A DNA stretch of 64,000 nucleotides. Source: Brachybacterium sp. EE-P12 (GTDB lineage Bacteria; Actinomycetota; Actinomycetes; Actinomycetales; Dermabacteraceae). Where the stretch lies: NCBI RefSeq assembly GCF_003711805.1, contig NZ_QXCP01000009.1:496001-560000 (forward strand). The letters are read 5' to 3'. The notes beneath the pieces were generated by a model, which had not been told where the DNA came from, did no database searches, and was given only the letters and a program-made list of their open reading frames with translations. Position numbers and translations under genes: made by a program. Shown here piece after piece: positions 33,324 through 42,519 of the stretch; positions within the stretch are counted from its first letter, which is position 1, and every line of letters begins with the position of its first letter.

Positions 33324-35036
33324 TCAGTCGTCGGTCAGGCCGAGCTCCTCGCGGGCCACGTCCACGAACCGCTGCGCATACCCGTCACGAGGGATGTCGC
33401 CGAGGTAGTAGGTCGCCCAGCGCTCCCGCTCGGCGCGGTACGGATCATCGCGGGTGAGCGCGTCCATCACGGAGTCGAGGTTCTGGAGCACGCCGTCGAC
33501 GGCCACCAGGACGTAGGCGGCGCGGGCCATCGGGTTCATCTCGACGAACTCCTCGGCGCCGGCGCGCGGGGAGACCATCGCGAGCGGCTTCCCGGAGTGC
33601 AGGAAGTCCCCCACCACGCCGGAGACGTCGGAGATCATCGCGTCGACGGCGTTGAAGCAGTCCACCACGTCCATCTCGCTCTCGGCGACGGAGCCGAAGA
33701 GATGCTCGCGCCCGGTCGCCGCGGCATCCGCGGCGAGCATCTCCGTGATCTCCCGGCAGGCCTGTCGCAGCTCCGGGGCGCGACGGGCGTACGGATGCGG
33801 CCGGAAGACGACGCGGCAGCCGCGCTCCAGCAGCGTGCGGACGATGTCCGCGCCGACGGGCAGCGAGGAGTAGTTGGTCTCGGCCTGGTACCCGAGCCAG
33901 GTCGGGGCGTACAGGACGGCGCGGTCCTCGAGCTCGCCGATCGGACCCCGTGCCTGGAGCACGTTCTCGACCTGCGGGCGACCCACGATGCGGAAGATGT
34001 CACGCGGCATGGGCACGCCGAAGGTGTCGAAGCGGTCGATCGCCGCCTGACCGGCGACGAAGTCGCGGTCGTACATCCTGGTGATCGGATTCGCGCTCGC
34101 GGCCTTGTCGGACTCGCCGTGCAGGAGCTGGATGTGCGTGAGGGCCGAGTACCGGATCATGTGGGTGTTCCGCATCGCGTTGTTGACGTAGAACACGCCG
34201 CGCGCCGAGGGGACGATGAGGGCGTCGAGATCCGACATCGAGCGTCGCAGGATCACAGGATGCTCCGTGCGGCGGTGCAGCTGGCGGAAGTTGCCGACGG
34301 TGCGCACCACGATCGCGAAGGGCACGCCGAGCCGCTCGAGATAGGGCAGCCACATCATCACCTGGAAGGCGGATCGCGCCGGGGCATGCCAGTAGATGTA
34401 GAAGACGGGCTCCATCTCCTCGAGGATCTGCGGGAGATCCTGCTGGAAGGAGTGCCGCGCCCGGATCCTCCGCAGCACGTCGAACGTCGCTGCCGCCACG
34501 GTCGCCAGCGAGACCACGATGAGCCCGGCTGCGACCGGGACGAGCACCGTCGGGGCGAGGGTCGCGAGGACGAGCAGGAGGACGATGAGCAGGTTCAGCG
34601 GGAAGAGCCAGCCATAGGGGAAGGTCGCGGCGTTCCGCGCGAGCCGGCCGGGGATGTTGGCCCCGTAGGGGACCGCCATCCCGTTCAGGGTGCGCAGCAG
34701 CGGCTCCGCGGCGATGATGAGGATCGCGAGCAGCAGCACGACCACGGCCAGCGGCGTGAGAGCTCCCTCGGTGCTGAGGAGCGCTGCCGATGTCGCCACC
34801 AGGAGGAAGCGGGAGGTCAGGTACCGGCCCGCGCCGCCGATCCCTCGAGGCACGCGCCGCAGCGTCTTCCGCTGGCGCCGCACGACGGCGGCGAGCACCA
34901 CGAGCGCCAGGAAGAGCGCGACCGTCGTATCGCCCGCCGCGACCGCCACCACTGCGGACACCGCGGCGAGCACGTTCACGGCCGCCGGCCACAGGGAGAG
35001 CTTGTCCGCGGCCTTCCGCAGGCTGATCGCTGTCAC
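33324..35036 (-). CDS. Membrane-bound CDP-glycerol glycerophosphotransferase-family polymerase
   Basis: A 570-aa protein. Five or so hydrophobic helices occupy residues 15-190, followed by a Glyphos_transf domain: HIQLLHGESDKA, DFVAGQAAIDRF, AVLYAPTWLGY, VFRPHPYARR and AMISDVSGVVGDFL. The catalytic motifs parallel those of the 412-aa paralogue at 22.8 kb, but the N-terminal membrane part is distinctive. It likely polymerises a polyol phosphate chain at the membrane. GTG 35036 has AGAGG about 10 nt upstream. Confidence 0.87.
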   Translation of the reverse strand: MTAISLRKAADKLSLWPAAVNVLAAVSAVVAVAAGDTTVALFLALVVLAAVVRRQRKTLRRVPRGIGGAGRYLTSRFLLVATSAALLSTEGALTPLAVVVLLLAILIIAAEPLLRTLNGMAVPYGANIPGRLARNAATFPYGWLFPLNLLIVLLLVLATLAPTVLVPVAAGLIVVSLATVAAATFDVLRRIRARHSFQQDLPQILEEMEPVFYIYWHAPARSAFQVMMWLPYLERLGVPFAIVVRTVGNFRQLHRRTEHPVILRRSMSDLDALIVPSARGVFYVNNAMRNTHMIRYSALTHIQLLHGESDKAASANPITRMYDRDFVAGQAAIDRFDTFGVPMPRDIFRIVGRPQVENVLQARGPIGELEDRAVLYAPTWLGYQAETNYSSLPVGADIVRTLLERGCRVVFRPHPYARRAPELRQACREITEMLAADAAATGREHLFGSVAESEMDVVDCFNAVDAMISDVSGVVGDFLHSGKPLAMVSPRAGAEEFVEMNPMARAAYVLVAVDGVLQNLDSVMDALTRDDPYRAERERWATYYLGDIPRDGYAQRFVDVAREELGLTDD

Positions 35037-35142
35037 TGCGCAGCACCTCTCTTCTCAGGGGCATGACCGTGCCGCGAGCGTCACGAGACGCCCGAGCATT
35101 CGATGATCTTGTCACGAGCGGCCGCGCGCGCCCGGCATTCCG

Positions 35143-37047
35143 TCAGCGGTGTCCGCCGAAGCCGAGGCGCCTGGCGACGGAGCGGCCCGCCTTCCCCGCC
35201 CCGGCAAGTGCGCCGGTCACCAGCGTCTCAGCCTCCGTCCCGGAGGGCAGGACGACCGCCGGCGGCAGCTCGAGCGTGACGGTGCCGGAGAGATCGCTCA
35301 CGCTGAGCCACCTCAGCTGCGACGCCTGTCTGCGGGGAAGGGGCACGGCGGCGAGCCCCTCCCCCGCAGGCACCACACGGACCTCCTCCCCGTCTCCGGG
35401 CGCGTCCTTCTCAGCGTGCGCGACGGCGCGGAGATTGTCCGTCTCGTCGCCGCCGAGGATCGCGATCCGTTCCTCCGCTCCGCTGCGCAGCACCGTGAGC
35501 AGGCGGGCGTCGGGGCCGGGCTTGTCGTTCACGGTGTACCCGATGTCGAGCGAGAGGTTGCCGTACCCCTTGGTGAAATAGGCGATCCCCAGGTCTCGTC
35601 CGCGCACGGGATCCAGCAGCCGGCGGGGCCGCTCCTCGATGCGCTCGGAGCGATGCCTCCCCAGGCGGTTGACGAGCTCGACGCTGCCGTACCGGTGCAC
35701 GACGTAGAGGTCCTGGACCCCCTTCGGGTAACGCGCGGCGTCGAGCGTCGCCCGGAACTGGAGAGCGGGCGTGCCCGAGCGTCCGACCTCCTGGACGTCG
35801 ATCGCCGGGAGGTCCTCCCAGTCGTCCTCGGCACGATCCCGCAACCTCAGGGCGACCTCGTCGGGCGGGGCGGTGCTGCGGGAGACTCGTGCGCTGGCCA
35901 CGAGGTGGAGGGTCATCCCGTCGATTTCGAGGTCCTCGAGAGCGACGATGCCGTTGACCTGCACGTCGTGGAGCAGCTCGTCGTCGATCTCCGCCGCGAG
36001 ATCGGCAGGGAGGTCGAAGCGGAAGCCGGTCCCGTCGGGCACGAGGAGCTCCTTGGTGGAGTCCCGTTGCCAGGCGATGACGCGCCGCAGCGCGTCGATC
36101 TTCCCGTCGAGGGCGAGTCGCAGCTTGAGGCGTGGCAGGGAGCTCAGGTGCGCGGCCGCGGCCGGGGTGAGCAGCGGGGGCACCACGCGGCGCAGCTCGT
36201 CGACGACCCGTTGCTGCTGCTCCTCGTCGAGGTCGAGGAACCGGGGCCAGAGCGCCTTGGTCAGAGCCCCGCGCACGGGGCGTCGGAGGATCCCGTCGCG
36301 CAGAGGCCCCGGCTCGCTCCACTTCTCGATCACCTCGAAGCTGGCGGTGACGAGCTGCGCGTAGTCCCATGCGCTGCGGTACGAGGAGGTGACGTTCTTG
36401 CCGTCGTCGCGCTTGCGGACCAGGACGTAGTCGCGGTCGGCGCGCACGGAGATCTTCTCCGCGACGAGATAGCAGGCGAGGGTGAAGGGCTGGTCCGAGC
36501 CGACGCGCAGATGCGTGGGATTGTGCGCACCGGTCTTGGTCACCAGGTCGGTGCGGAAGAGCTTGATCGCGGTGAGCGAGTTGTAGAGCTTGTCCGCGAC
36601 GATGTCGGCATCATCCACGGAGCGCTGGAACATCGAGCTGGGGGCGTGACGCCCGTTCAGCCCAGCCATCTTCGCCAGCACGATGTCCGAGCCCTCCTCC
36701 TCGGCGTACCGGGCGAGGTCGCCGAGCGTGTTCTCGGTGAGCACGTCGTCGGCGCCGACGACGAAGAAGTACTTGCCCGTCACGGCCGCGATGCCCTTGT
36801 TGCACGGGTCGGCCGGCCCGCCCGAGTTCGGCTGATCGATGAGACGGTAGTTCGGGTGGCGTGCGGCGTACTCGGCCAGGACCTTCTCCGAGCCGTCGTC
36901 GGAGCCGTCGTTGACGAGGATCACCTCGAGCTGCGATGGATCCAGGCCCTGCTTCGGCAGCATGTCGAGCAGCTCGACGAGATAGGGCATCGCGTTGTAG
37001 ACCGGGATCACGAGGGAGACGAGCGGCGTCTCCGCGGACTGCGACAT
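35143..37047 (-). CDS. GT2 glycosyltransferase with long C-terminal region (TarS/TarP-like layout)
   Basis: A 634-aa enzyme. The GT-A domain starts TPLVSLVIPVYNAMPYL, with ILVNDGSDDGSE, the metal-binding VVGADDVLTENTL in place of a plain DXD, and a GSDQPFTL acceptor motif. A helical linker (about residues 220-330) leads to a beta-rich C-terminal part (about 340-600), a layout similar to TarS/TarP-type enzymes that decorate poly-ribitol phosphate. ATG 37047 has AAAGG about 10 nt upstream. Confidence 0.83.
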   Translation of the reverse strand: MSQSAETPLVSLVIPVYNAMPYLVELLDMLPKQGLDPSQLEVILVNDGSDDGSEKVLAEYAARHPNYRLIDQPNSGGPADPCNKGIAAVTGKYFFVVGADDVLTENTLGDLARYAEEEGSDIVLAKMAGLNGRHAPSSMFQRSVDDADIVADKLYNSLTAIKLFRTDLVTKTGAHNPTHLRVGSDQPFTLACYLVAEKISVRADRDYVLVRKRDDGKNVTSSYRSAWDYAQLVTASFEVIEKWSEPGPLRDGILRRPVRGALTKALWPRFLDLDEEQQQRVVDELRRVVPPLLTPAAAAHLSSLPRLKLRLALDGKIDALRRVIAWQRDSTKELLVPDGTGFRFDLPADLAAEIDDELLHDVQVNGIVALEDLEIDGMTLHLVASARVSRSTAPPDEVALRLRDRAEDDWEDLPAIDVQEVGRSGTPALQFRATLDAARYPKGVQDLYVVHRYGSVELVNRLGRHRSERIEERPRRLLDPVRGRDLGIAYFTKGYGNLSLDIGYTVNDKPGPDARLLTVLRSGAEERIAILGGDETDNLRAVAHAEKDAPGDGEEVRVVPAGEGLAAVPLPRRQASQLRWLSVSDLSGTVTLELPPAVVLPSGTEAETLVTGALAGAGKAGRSVARRLGFGGHR

Positions 37048-37171
37048 CAGCGTCAACCTTTCAATCTCGGGGGCGCCGAGTCTTCCAGACACCGTGTCCC
37101 CGGGCCAGCCCCGGGCCGTCGACCCAGGAGGGCGTCCGCTCAGGACCTCGTCAGCGCGGCGCCTCTCCTGC

Positions 37172-39247
37172 TCACTCCAGCAGCGGCCGGATCTGCTCCT
37201 CGAGCGGCTCGGCGAGCCGGGCGCTGAAGGTCGCGGTGAGATGCTGCTCGTCCCGGTACACGAGCAGGTTGTCGATGATCGTCGGGCAGGTCTCCTCGTT
37301 GCAGAGGTAGTCGGTGAGGTCGAGGTACTCGGCGTCACCAGCCTGCGCCGCAGCCTTCTCCGTCTCGATCACCTCGGGGGAGAAGGCCTCCTGGACCGTC
37401 GCGTCGCAGTCGCCGGCGTGCTCGAGGTTGTTCGAGAGGCACTGCGCCGGGTCGGCGCCCTGCAGCGGGACGTCCGCGAGCACGGCCACGTTGCCGGAGC
37501 CGTCGACCTCCTGGATCGTCGACTCCAGACCCGCCCGCCACTGCGCGGCGGGATCGTCGCCGTCCATCATCTCCCACTCCTCGGTGCCGTGGTTGGCGAG
37601 GAGGACCAGCGCCGGCTCCTCCTGCTGGATGCGCTCGATGACGCCGCTGCGCCACTGGGCGCACTCGTCGTACTCGACCCCGTCGATCAGCAGGGGCACG
37701 TCCGCCGAGGGGCAGGAGCTCTTCGTGTTCGTGTCGAGGCGGATCTCGCCGTCCTCGGCGAGTCGGGCGAGCGCCGGGTACCAGGACGCCGCATGGGAGT
37801 CGCCGAAGAGGAACACCAGCGGTGCGTCGGGGTTCTCGCCGATCCGGCAGCCGCTCGCGTCGGTGCTCGCCTGGGTGCGGTGGCAGTCGTCGTCGTAGAT
37901 CGAGGGATTGTCATCTGCGGCGTCCTCGAGGGACGGCTCGAGGTTCTCGGGGACGAAGTCCGTCCCCTCGGGATCGGTGCGGAGCGTCCCCGCCTCCGGT
38001 GCGGTCTCGTCGGTGCCCAGCTCGGCGTCGTCGGCGGCGCGGTGCACGCCGCCGGCGGTCGCGACGAGGGCGAGCGACGCGGCGAGCGCCGCCGCGCCCG
38101 TCAGGAGCGAGGAGCGGTTCCGCAGCGCCGGCCAGGAGATCACGGGTCGCTCCACGAAGCGGTACAGCAGCCAGGCGAGCGGGACCCCGACCGCCCCCAG
38201 CGCCAGGCGCACCGTGAGCGGCAACGGAGACTCCTCCCCCACCGCCGCCTGCGGGATGATCTGCAGCGGCCAGTGGACCAGGTACAGCGAGTAGGAGATC
38301 GCCCCGAAGAACTGGAAGGGAGCCAGCCCCAGCAGCCGCGTCGCGTGCAGGCCGCCGGAAGCGGTGCCGCCCACGATCATCGCCGCCGTCGCGAGGACGG
38401 GAAGCGCGGCGGCCGTCCCGGGGAACGGGGTCGCGTCGTCGTACAGCAGCGCGCCGGCGAGCAGGGCGGCCAGTCCCGCCCACGCCAGCAGGCCCACCGC
38501 GGGATGCTGCAGCCGCCGTGCCGCGCGGGAGCGCAGCAGGAACGCGATGAGCGCCCCGACCCCGAGCTCCCAGGCACGGGTGTGCAGGCCGAAGAAGGCC
38601 CACGGGGTCGAGATGCCCATCCACAGCACGCAGGCGAGGAAGGAGGCGAGGGTCAACACGGCCGCGACGGCGAACAGGCGCCCCTCCCGGCGCCGGCACA
38701 GCACGAAGCCGGCCGCGAGGATCGCCGGCCAGAACAGGTAGAACTGCTCCTCGATGCCGAGGGACCAGTAGTGCTGGAACACGGAGGGGCTGGTCCCGGC
38801 CAGATAGTCGGTGCCCTGCACCGCGAACAGGAAGTTCGGGACGTAGAACGCCGTCGCGATCGCCCCGCGCACCACCTCCTCGAGCGCGAGCGGCGGCATC
38901 CAGATCCACGCGGCGACCGTCGTCAGCGCGGCGACCAGCAGCGCCGCGGGGAGGATCCGTCGGGCGCGGCGCGCGTAGAAGGCGGGGAAGGAGATCCGTC
39001 CGTGGGTCGCGAGCGACTCGAGCAGGTGCGTGGTGATCAGGAAGCCCGAGATGACGAAGAACGCGTCGACCCCGATGAACCCGCCGGAGAGGGTCTCGAC
39101 GCCAGAGTGGTACAGCACCACGAGCAGCACGGCGATCGCGCGCAGCCCCTGGACGTCGGGGCGGAACGTCGATCGCTTCTCCGTGCCGCGGCGCGCTGCT
39201 GCGGCGTCCGGCCCGCTCGCACGGACCCCTGCTGCAGGATCAGGCAT
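37172..39247 (-). CDS. OafA-like acyltransferase with SGNH domain
   Basis: A 691-aa membrane protein. The acyltransferase-3 domain (about residues 25-375, roughly ten helices) starts FRPDVQGLRAIAVLLVVLYH and contains FIGVDAFFVISGFLIT and RRARRILPAALL. The C-terminal periplasm-side SGNH domain has VFLFGDSHAASWYPAL and a DEQHLTATF Asp/His pair. Such proteins O-acetylate sugars of envelope polymers. ATG 39247 lies 6 nt after TACCCT (leaderless). It is the last glycan-type gene of the locus. Confidence 0.9.
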   Translation of the reverse strand: MPDPAAGVRASGPDAAAARRGTEKRSTFRPDVQGLRAIAVLLVVLYHSGVETLSGGFIGVDAFFVISGFLITTHLLESLATHGRISFPAFYARRARRILPAALLVAALTTVAAWIWMPPLALEEVVRGAIATAFYVPNFLFAVQGTDYLAGTSPSVFQHYWSLGIEEQFYLFWPAILAAGFVLCRRREGRLFAVAAVLTLASFLACVLWMGISTPWAFFGLHTRAWELGVGALIAFLLRSRAARRLQHPAVGLLAWAGLAALLAGALLYDDATPFPGTAAALPVLATAAMIVGGTASGGLHATRLLGLAPFQFFGAISYSLYLVHWPLQIIPQAAVGEESPLPLTVRLALGAVGVPLAWLLYRFVERPVISWPALRNRSSLLTGAAALAASLALVATAGGVHRAADDAELGTDETAPEAGTLRTDPEGTDFVPENLEPSLEDAADDNPSIYDDDCHRTQASTDASGCRIGENPDAPLVFLFGDSHAASWYPALARLAEDGEIRLDTNTKSSCPSADVPLLIDGVEYDECAQWRSGVIERIQQEEPALVLLANHGTEEWEMMDGDDPAAQWRAGLESTIQEVDGSGNVAVLADVPLQGADPAQCLSNNLEHAGDCDATVQEAFSPEVIETEKAAAQAGDAEYLDLTDYLCNEETCPTIIDNLLVYRDEQHLTATFSARLAEPLEEQIRPLLE

Positions 39248-39253
39248 CCGTCG

Positions 39254-39259
39254 AGGGTA
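39254..39259 (-). promoter_or_regulatory. -10 box of leaderless acyltransferase gene
   Basis: Minus-strand TACCCT lies 6 nt before ATG 39247. Confidence 0.5.
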
Positions 39260-39282
39260 GCGCGCCGCCCCGCCGCGCACGC

Positions 39283-40317
39283 TCAGGGCCGGATGACGCC
39301 GACGCCCGGACGGGTGCGCCGGCCGAGCTCCACCAGCGCGTCGCAGGCCTGCTCGAGATCGAGGGTGCGGGTGACGAGGTCCTGGGGGCGCAGCGATCCC
39401 TCCCGCACCAGGGCGAGCAGCCCGGGATAGTCCTCGGCGGCCATGCCGTGGCTGCCCAGCACCGTGAGCTCCTCGGAGATCACGCGCGGCATGGCGAGCC
39501 GGGGCGGGGCGGAGTAGAGGCCGATCTGCACGTGACGGCCGAGCGGTGAGAGGGCGAGCAGCGCGGCATCGGTGGTCTCCTCCCGGCCGAGCGCCTCGAC
39601 GCTCACCGTCGGCCGCTCCCCCGCCGCGTCGAGGATCGCCGCAGCCGTGGCGGCCGAGTCCAGGCCGCGGCTGTCCACGACGACCTCGGCGCCGTGGGCG
39701 CGGGCGAGGTCGAGCGCTCCCGGATCCACGTCCACGGCGATCGGCCGCGCGCCGAGGGAGGCGGCGATCATCACGGCCGAGAGCCCCACCCCGCCGCAGC
39801 CGATCACCACGACGGCCTCCCCGGCGCGGAGCCCGGCCCGGGCCGTGAGCGCCCGGTACGCGGTCGCGAAGCGGCAGCCGAGGGTCACCACGGCCTCGGC
39901 GGGCAGGTCCTCCCCCACCGGGACGAGGTTGTGGTCGGCGGCCCGGATCGCCACCTGCTCGGCCCAGGAGCCGTCGTGTGTGAAGCCTGGCTGGGTCTGG
40001 TCCGGGCAGATCTGGGAGGCCCCCTCCCGGCACCAGCGGCAGCGCCCGCAGCCCTCGACGAAGGGCGTGGTCACCCGGTCCCCGACCCTCACGGTGCGCA
40101 CGTCGTCGCCGAGCGCGGCCACGCGCCCCACGAGCTCGTGGCCAGGCACGTGCGGGAGGGTCACGTCGGAGTCGTGACCGGCGAAGGCGTGGTGGTCCGA
40201 GCGGCACAGCCCCGTCGCCTCGACGTCGAGGACCGCGCCGCCGGGCGGAGCCGCAGGGGCCGGGAGGTCCCGGACCTCGGGGCGGAGACCGAACTGCTCG
40301 ATGACGACGGCGCGCAT
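39283..40317 (-). CDS. Zinc-dependent medium-chain alcohol dehydrogenase
   Basis: A 344-aa MDR enzyme. Catalytic zinc ligands are in TGLCRSDHHAF and PGHELVGRV; four cysteines in GCGRCRWCREGASQIC bind the structural zinc; VVVIGCGGVGLSAVMIA is the Rossmann loop, followed by VDVDPG with Asp at the strand end, favouring NAD. The substrate is unknown. It is on the same strand as, and 35 bp upstream of, the acyltransferase gene, which has its own promoter. Confidence 0.88.
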   Translation of the reverse strand: MRAVVIEQFGLRPEVRDLPAPAAPPGGAVLDVEATGLCRSDHHAFAGHDSDVTLPHVPGHELVGRVAALGDDVRTVRVGDRVTTPFVEGCGRCRWCREGASQICPDQTQPGFTHDGSWAEQVAIRAADHNLVPVGEDLPAEAVVTLGCRFATAYRALTARAGLRAGEAVVVIGCGGVGLSAVMIAASLGARPIAVDVDPGALDLARAHGAEVVVDSRGLDSAATAAAILDAAGERPTVSVEALGREETTDAALLALSPLGRHVQIGLYSAPPRLAMPRVISEELTVLGSHGMAAEDYPGLLALVREGSLRPQDLVTRTLDLEQACDALVELGRRTRPGVGVIRP

Positions 40318-40401
40318 GAGGGAGAGTCTGTCAGGCTCTGCCCTGTCTTAGCCTCCGTCTACCTGCTGATCTCCTGCCGTTCGTCCCTCACAGCACGTCG
40401 A

Positions 40402-41436
40402 TCAGCCTTCGGCCCGCCCCTTGCGCCAGTAGCCCATGAAGGAGACCTGCTTGCGGTCCACGCCGAGCTCCTTGACCAGGTGGCGGCGCAGGGTGGTGAT
40501 CACCCCGGCCTCGCCGGCGAGCCAGGCGTAGAACGGGCCGTGGCCCTCGGTGGTCTCCCACAGGATGGTGTGGTCGATGTCGACCTCCTCGAACTCGCCG
40601 GTGGAGGTCTCCTCGGCCTGCTCCGATGCGGGTTCGCGGATCAGCTCGGGGCGGTCCTCGATCAGGGCGCGCACCGCGGGGTCGAGCAGCGTGCCGTGCG
40701 GGGCATCGCCGCGAGCCAGCCAGGTCACCTCCACGCAGGAGCGGGTGAGCACGCGCTGCTCGTCCCCGGCGTCGGGCACCTCGATCAGGGCGTGACCCGT
40801 GAACGAGGCCGGGAGAGTCTCGAGGATCGCGCAGATCGCGGGCAGGGCGGTCTCGTCCCCGGCGAGCAGGAGGCGCCGGGCGGGGCCGGGGCGGAACTCG
40901 ATGCCGCCGTAGTCGGGGCCGATCAGGCGGCGGTTCGGGCCCAGCATCGTGATCGTGTCGCCCACCTGGGCGGAGGCGGCCCAGCGGGCGGCGACCCCGG
41001 AGCCGGGCACGACGGGCTCCTCGAGGTGGAGCACCATGTCGATGTCGAGCTCCGGGTCGGGGCCCAGGTTCCCCGGGTGGCCGGCGCCGCGCAGCTCCCG
41101 GATCGAGTAGGTGCGCATCCAGCCGCGCTCGGCGGTGTCGACCTGCAGCCAGTCGCGGTACCAGCCGTCGAAGGCGGCAGGATCGGAGACGGCGTCCGGT
41201 CGCAGCGCGGCGAAGAGGTCGCGGGTCGATCCCGGCGCGGGGATGATCAGCTTCACGCGGAGGTCCAGCAGCGGACCGCCCACGCCGAGGTGGCGCAGCT
41301 CGGGACCGGTCAGGGTCAGACGCACCAGGTTCTTCCCCACCATCTCCCGGGCGCCGACGGTGAGCTCGTAGGCGAGGGTGGGAGACGCCTCGTGGGCGAC
41401 GACGAGTGCGGGGGCGGCCTGTTCGGTCGTGGTCAT
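40402..41436 (-). CDS. Siderophore-interacting FAD-dependent ferric reductase
   Basis: A 344-aa protein of the SIP/ViuB family. An FAD-binding barrel contains RTYSIREL, then GPNRRL; the C-terminal NAD(P)H domain contains LLLAGDETALPAI, AWLAGEAGVI and SFMGYWRKG. It releases iron from siderophores by reduction in the cytosol. A roughly 20-residue acidic insert near residue 285 is unusual. ATG 41436 follows GGAGG with 6-nt spacing. An IdeR/DtxR-type box lies 65-83 bp upstream. Confidence 0.92.
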   Translation of the reverse strand: MTTTEQAAPALVVAHEASPTLAYELTVGAREMVGKNLVRLTLTGPELRHLGVGGPLLDLRVKLIIPAPGSTRDLFAALRPDAVSDPAAFDGWYRDWLQVDTAERGWMRTYSIRELRGAGHPGNLGPDPELDIDMVLHLEEPVVPGSGVAARWAASAQVGDTITMLGPNRRLIGPDYGGIEFRPGPARRLLLAGDETALPAICAILETLPASFTGHALIEVPDAGDEQRVLTRSCVEVTWLARGDAPHGTLLDPAVRALIEDRPELIREPASEQAEETSTGEFEEVDIDHTILWETTEGHGPFYAWLAGEAGVITTLRRHLVKELGVDRKQVSFMGYWRKGRAEG

Positions 41437-41500
41437 CGGGTCCTCCAATGCGGCGGGGACGGCACCACGGATCATCGGCGGAGCGATCCCGACGATGTGG

Positions 41501-41519
41501 TGAGGTGAGCCTGACCTTA
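41501..41519 (-). promoter_or_regulatory. IdeR/DtxR iron box
   Basis: The minus strand reads TAAGGTCAGGCTCACCTCA, matching 15 of 19 positions of the consensus TTAGGTTAGGCTAACCTAA. The location upstream of a siderophore reductase gene supports iron repression. Confidence 0.75.
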
Positions 41520-41644
41520 TTACGCAATGGCGCGCGCGCTCAATCATCTGCGTCGCTTCCGGACGCCCACGGGGGCGGGATCACACGAGCCCGCTCGCTG
41601 CAGCCTCGGGGCCGCCGCGCCGTGCGGCGCGGATCACCTCGGGA

Positions 41645-42346
41645 TCAGGCGTCCCCGGCCGCCCTCTCGCCCCCTGCCGGGGCGTCGTCGCCGGGCACGT
41701 CCGCGTCATCCGGGTCCTCGAGGCCGTCGACCCCCGCCTGGCGGTACAGCGCGATGAACTCCCGCGCGGTGTCAGGACCGATCATCAGGCGCAGCACCGG
41801 GGAGACCTCGAAGTCGTCGCCCTGCTCGTCCAGCAGCCCGGCGCGCTGGACCTTCGCGATCGAGGCGCGAACCTCCTTGGCGAAGCCGGCCTCGTCGGTC
41901 GACGTGGTGCGGCGGTAGGCGGCCAGCGCCTGCTGGATCTCCGCCTCGGAGACGACGGTGCGCTGACCCCGGGAGGACTGGGTGAGCAGCATCTGGCGCA
42001 GCACCAGCAGCAGCACCGAGTCCAGACGGTTCATGCCGGTCAGACGGCGCAGCAGCTTCGGCGCGTCGGGATCGTCCTCGCTCTGGCGCACGAAGGCGAC
42101 CTGGGCGTCGTCGTCGACGATCAGCTCGAGGAAGAGATCGGCGAGCCGCGCCTCGATCGCGGAGCGGTCGCGCAGCAGCTGGGCGTAGCGGGCACCGTCG
42201 CGCCGCCCGTCGAGGAAGGGGCCCTGGAGCAGGTGCACGAGCACCCGGCGGGAGTCGTCCACGAGCGCGCCGCCGGGCACGGACGGACTCGCCTCCTCGC
42301 TCGCGGCGAGATCGTCGGGATCGGGGCGGTGCGCAGGACTGGTCAC
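41645..42346 (-). CDS. jetB: DUF4194 protein, KITE subunit of a Wadjet/Mks complex (JetB/MksE-like)
   Basis: A 233-aa protein matching the DUF4194 layout: RVLVHLLQGPFLDG entry, AIEARLADLFLELIVDDDAQVAFVRQ, LLRRLTGMNRLDSVLLLVLRQMLL, RTVVSEAEIQQALAAY, and a final winged-helix part with RAGLLDEQGDDFEVSPVLRLMI. In Wadjet/Mks complexes this dimer binds the kleisin JetA. Here it stands alone, 4.9 kb from jetA and 22 kb from jetC, all on the minus strand. GTG 42346 lies 8 nt after TAGGCT (leaderless). The acidic tail is unusual. Confidence 0.85.
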   Translation of the reverse strand: MTSPAHRPDPDDLAASEEASPSVPGGALVDDSRRVLVHLLQGPFLDGRRDGARYAQLLRDRSAIEARLADLFLELIVDDDAQVAFVRQSEDDPDAPKLLRRLTGMNRLDSVLLLVLRQMLLTQSSRGQRTVVSEAEIQQALAAYRRTTSTDEAGFAKEVRASIAKVQRAGLLDEQGDDFEVSPVLRLMIGPDTAREFIALYRQAGVDGLEDPDDADVPGDDAPAGGERAAGDA

Positions 42347-42354
42347 GGCGACCC

Positions 42355-42360
42355 AGCCTA
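42355..42360 (-). promoter_or_regulatory. -10 box of leaderless jetB
   Basis: Minus-strand TAGGCT lies 8 nt before GTG 42346, the same geometry as jetA. Confidence 0.55.
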
Positions 42361-42448
42361 CCGGCGCTCCCCCGCCGCGGGAGGGCGCAGCGGGCCCGGG
42401 GCCGGAATCTGACCGACTGGTGAGAAATCCACCCAAAACGGACATGCT

Positions 42449-42463
42449 TCTGGTGGAATCGGG
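42449..42463 (+). promoter_or_regulatory. Conserved upstream element, copy 1
   Basis: TCTGGTGGAATCGGG lies 56 bp before ATG 42520. The same 15 bp recurs at 43089-43103 before the next gene. In both cases a CTGGT pentamer starts exactly 32 bp upstream. It is probably a shared promoter or operator element. Confidence 0.55.
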
Positions 42464-42519
42464 GGACGCCCGGGAACCGTCCTCCGCCCGAGCTCCGCCG
42501 ACGACCACGAGGAGCCGTC

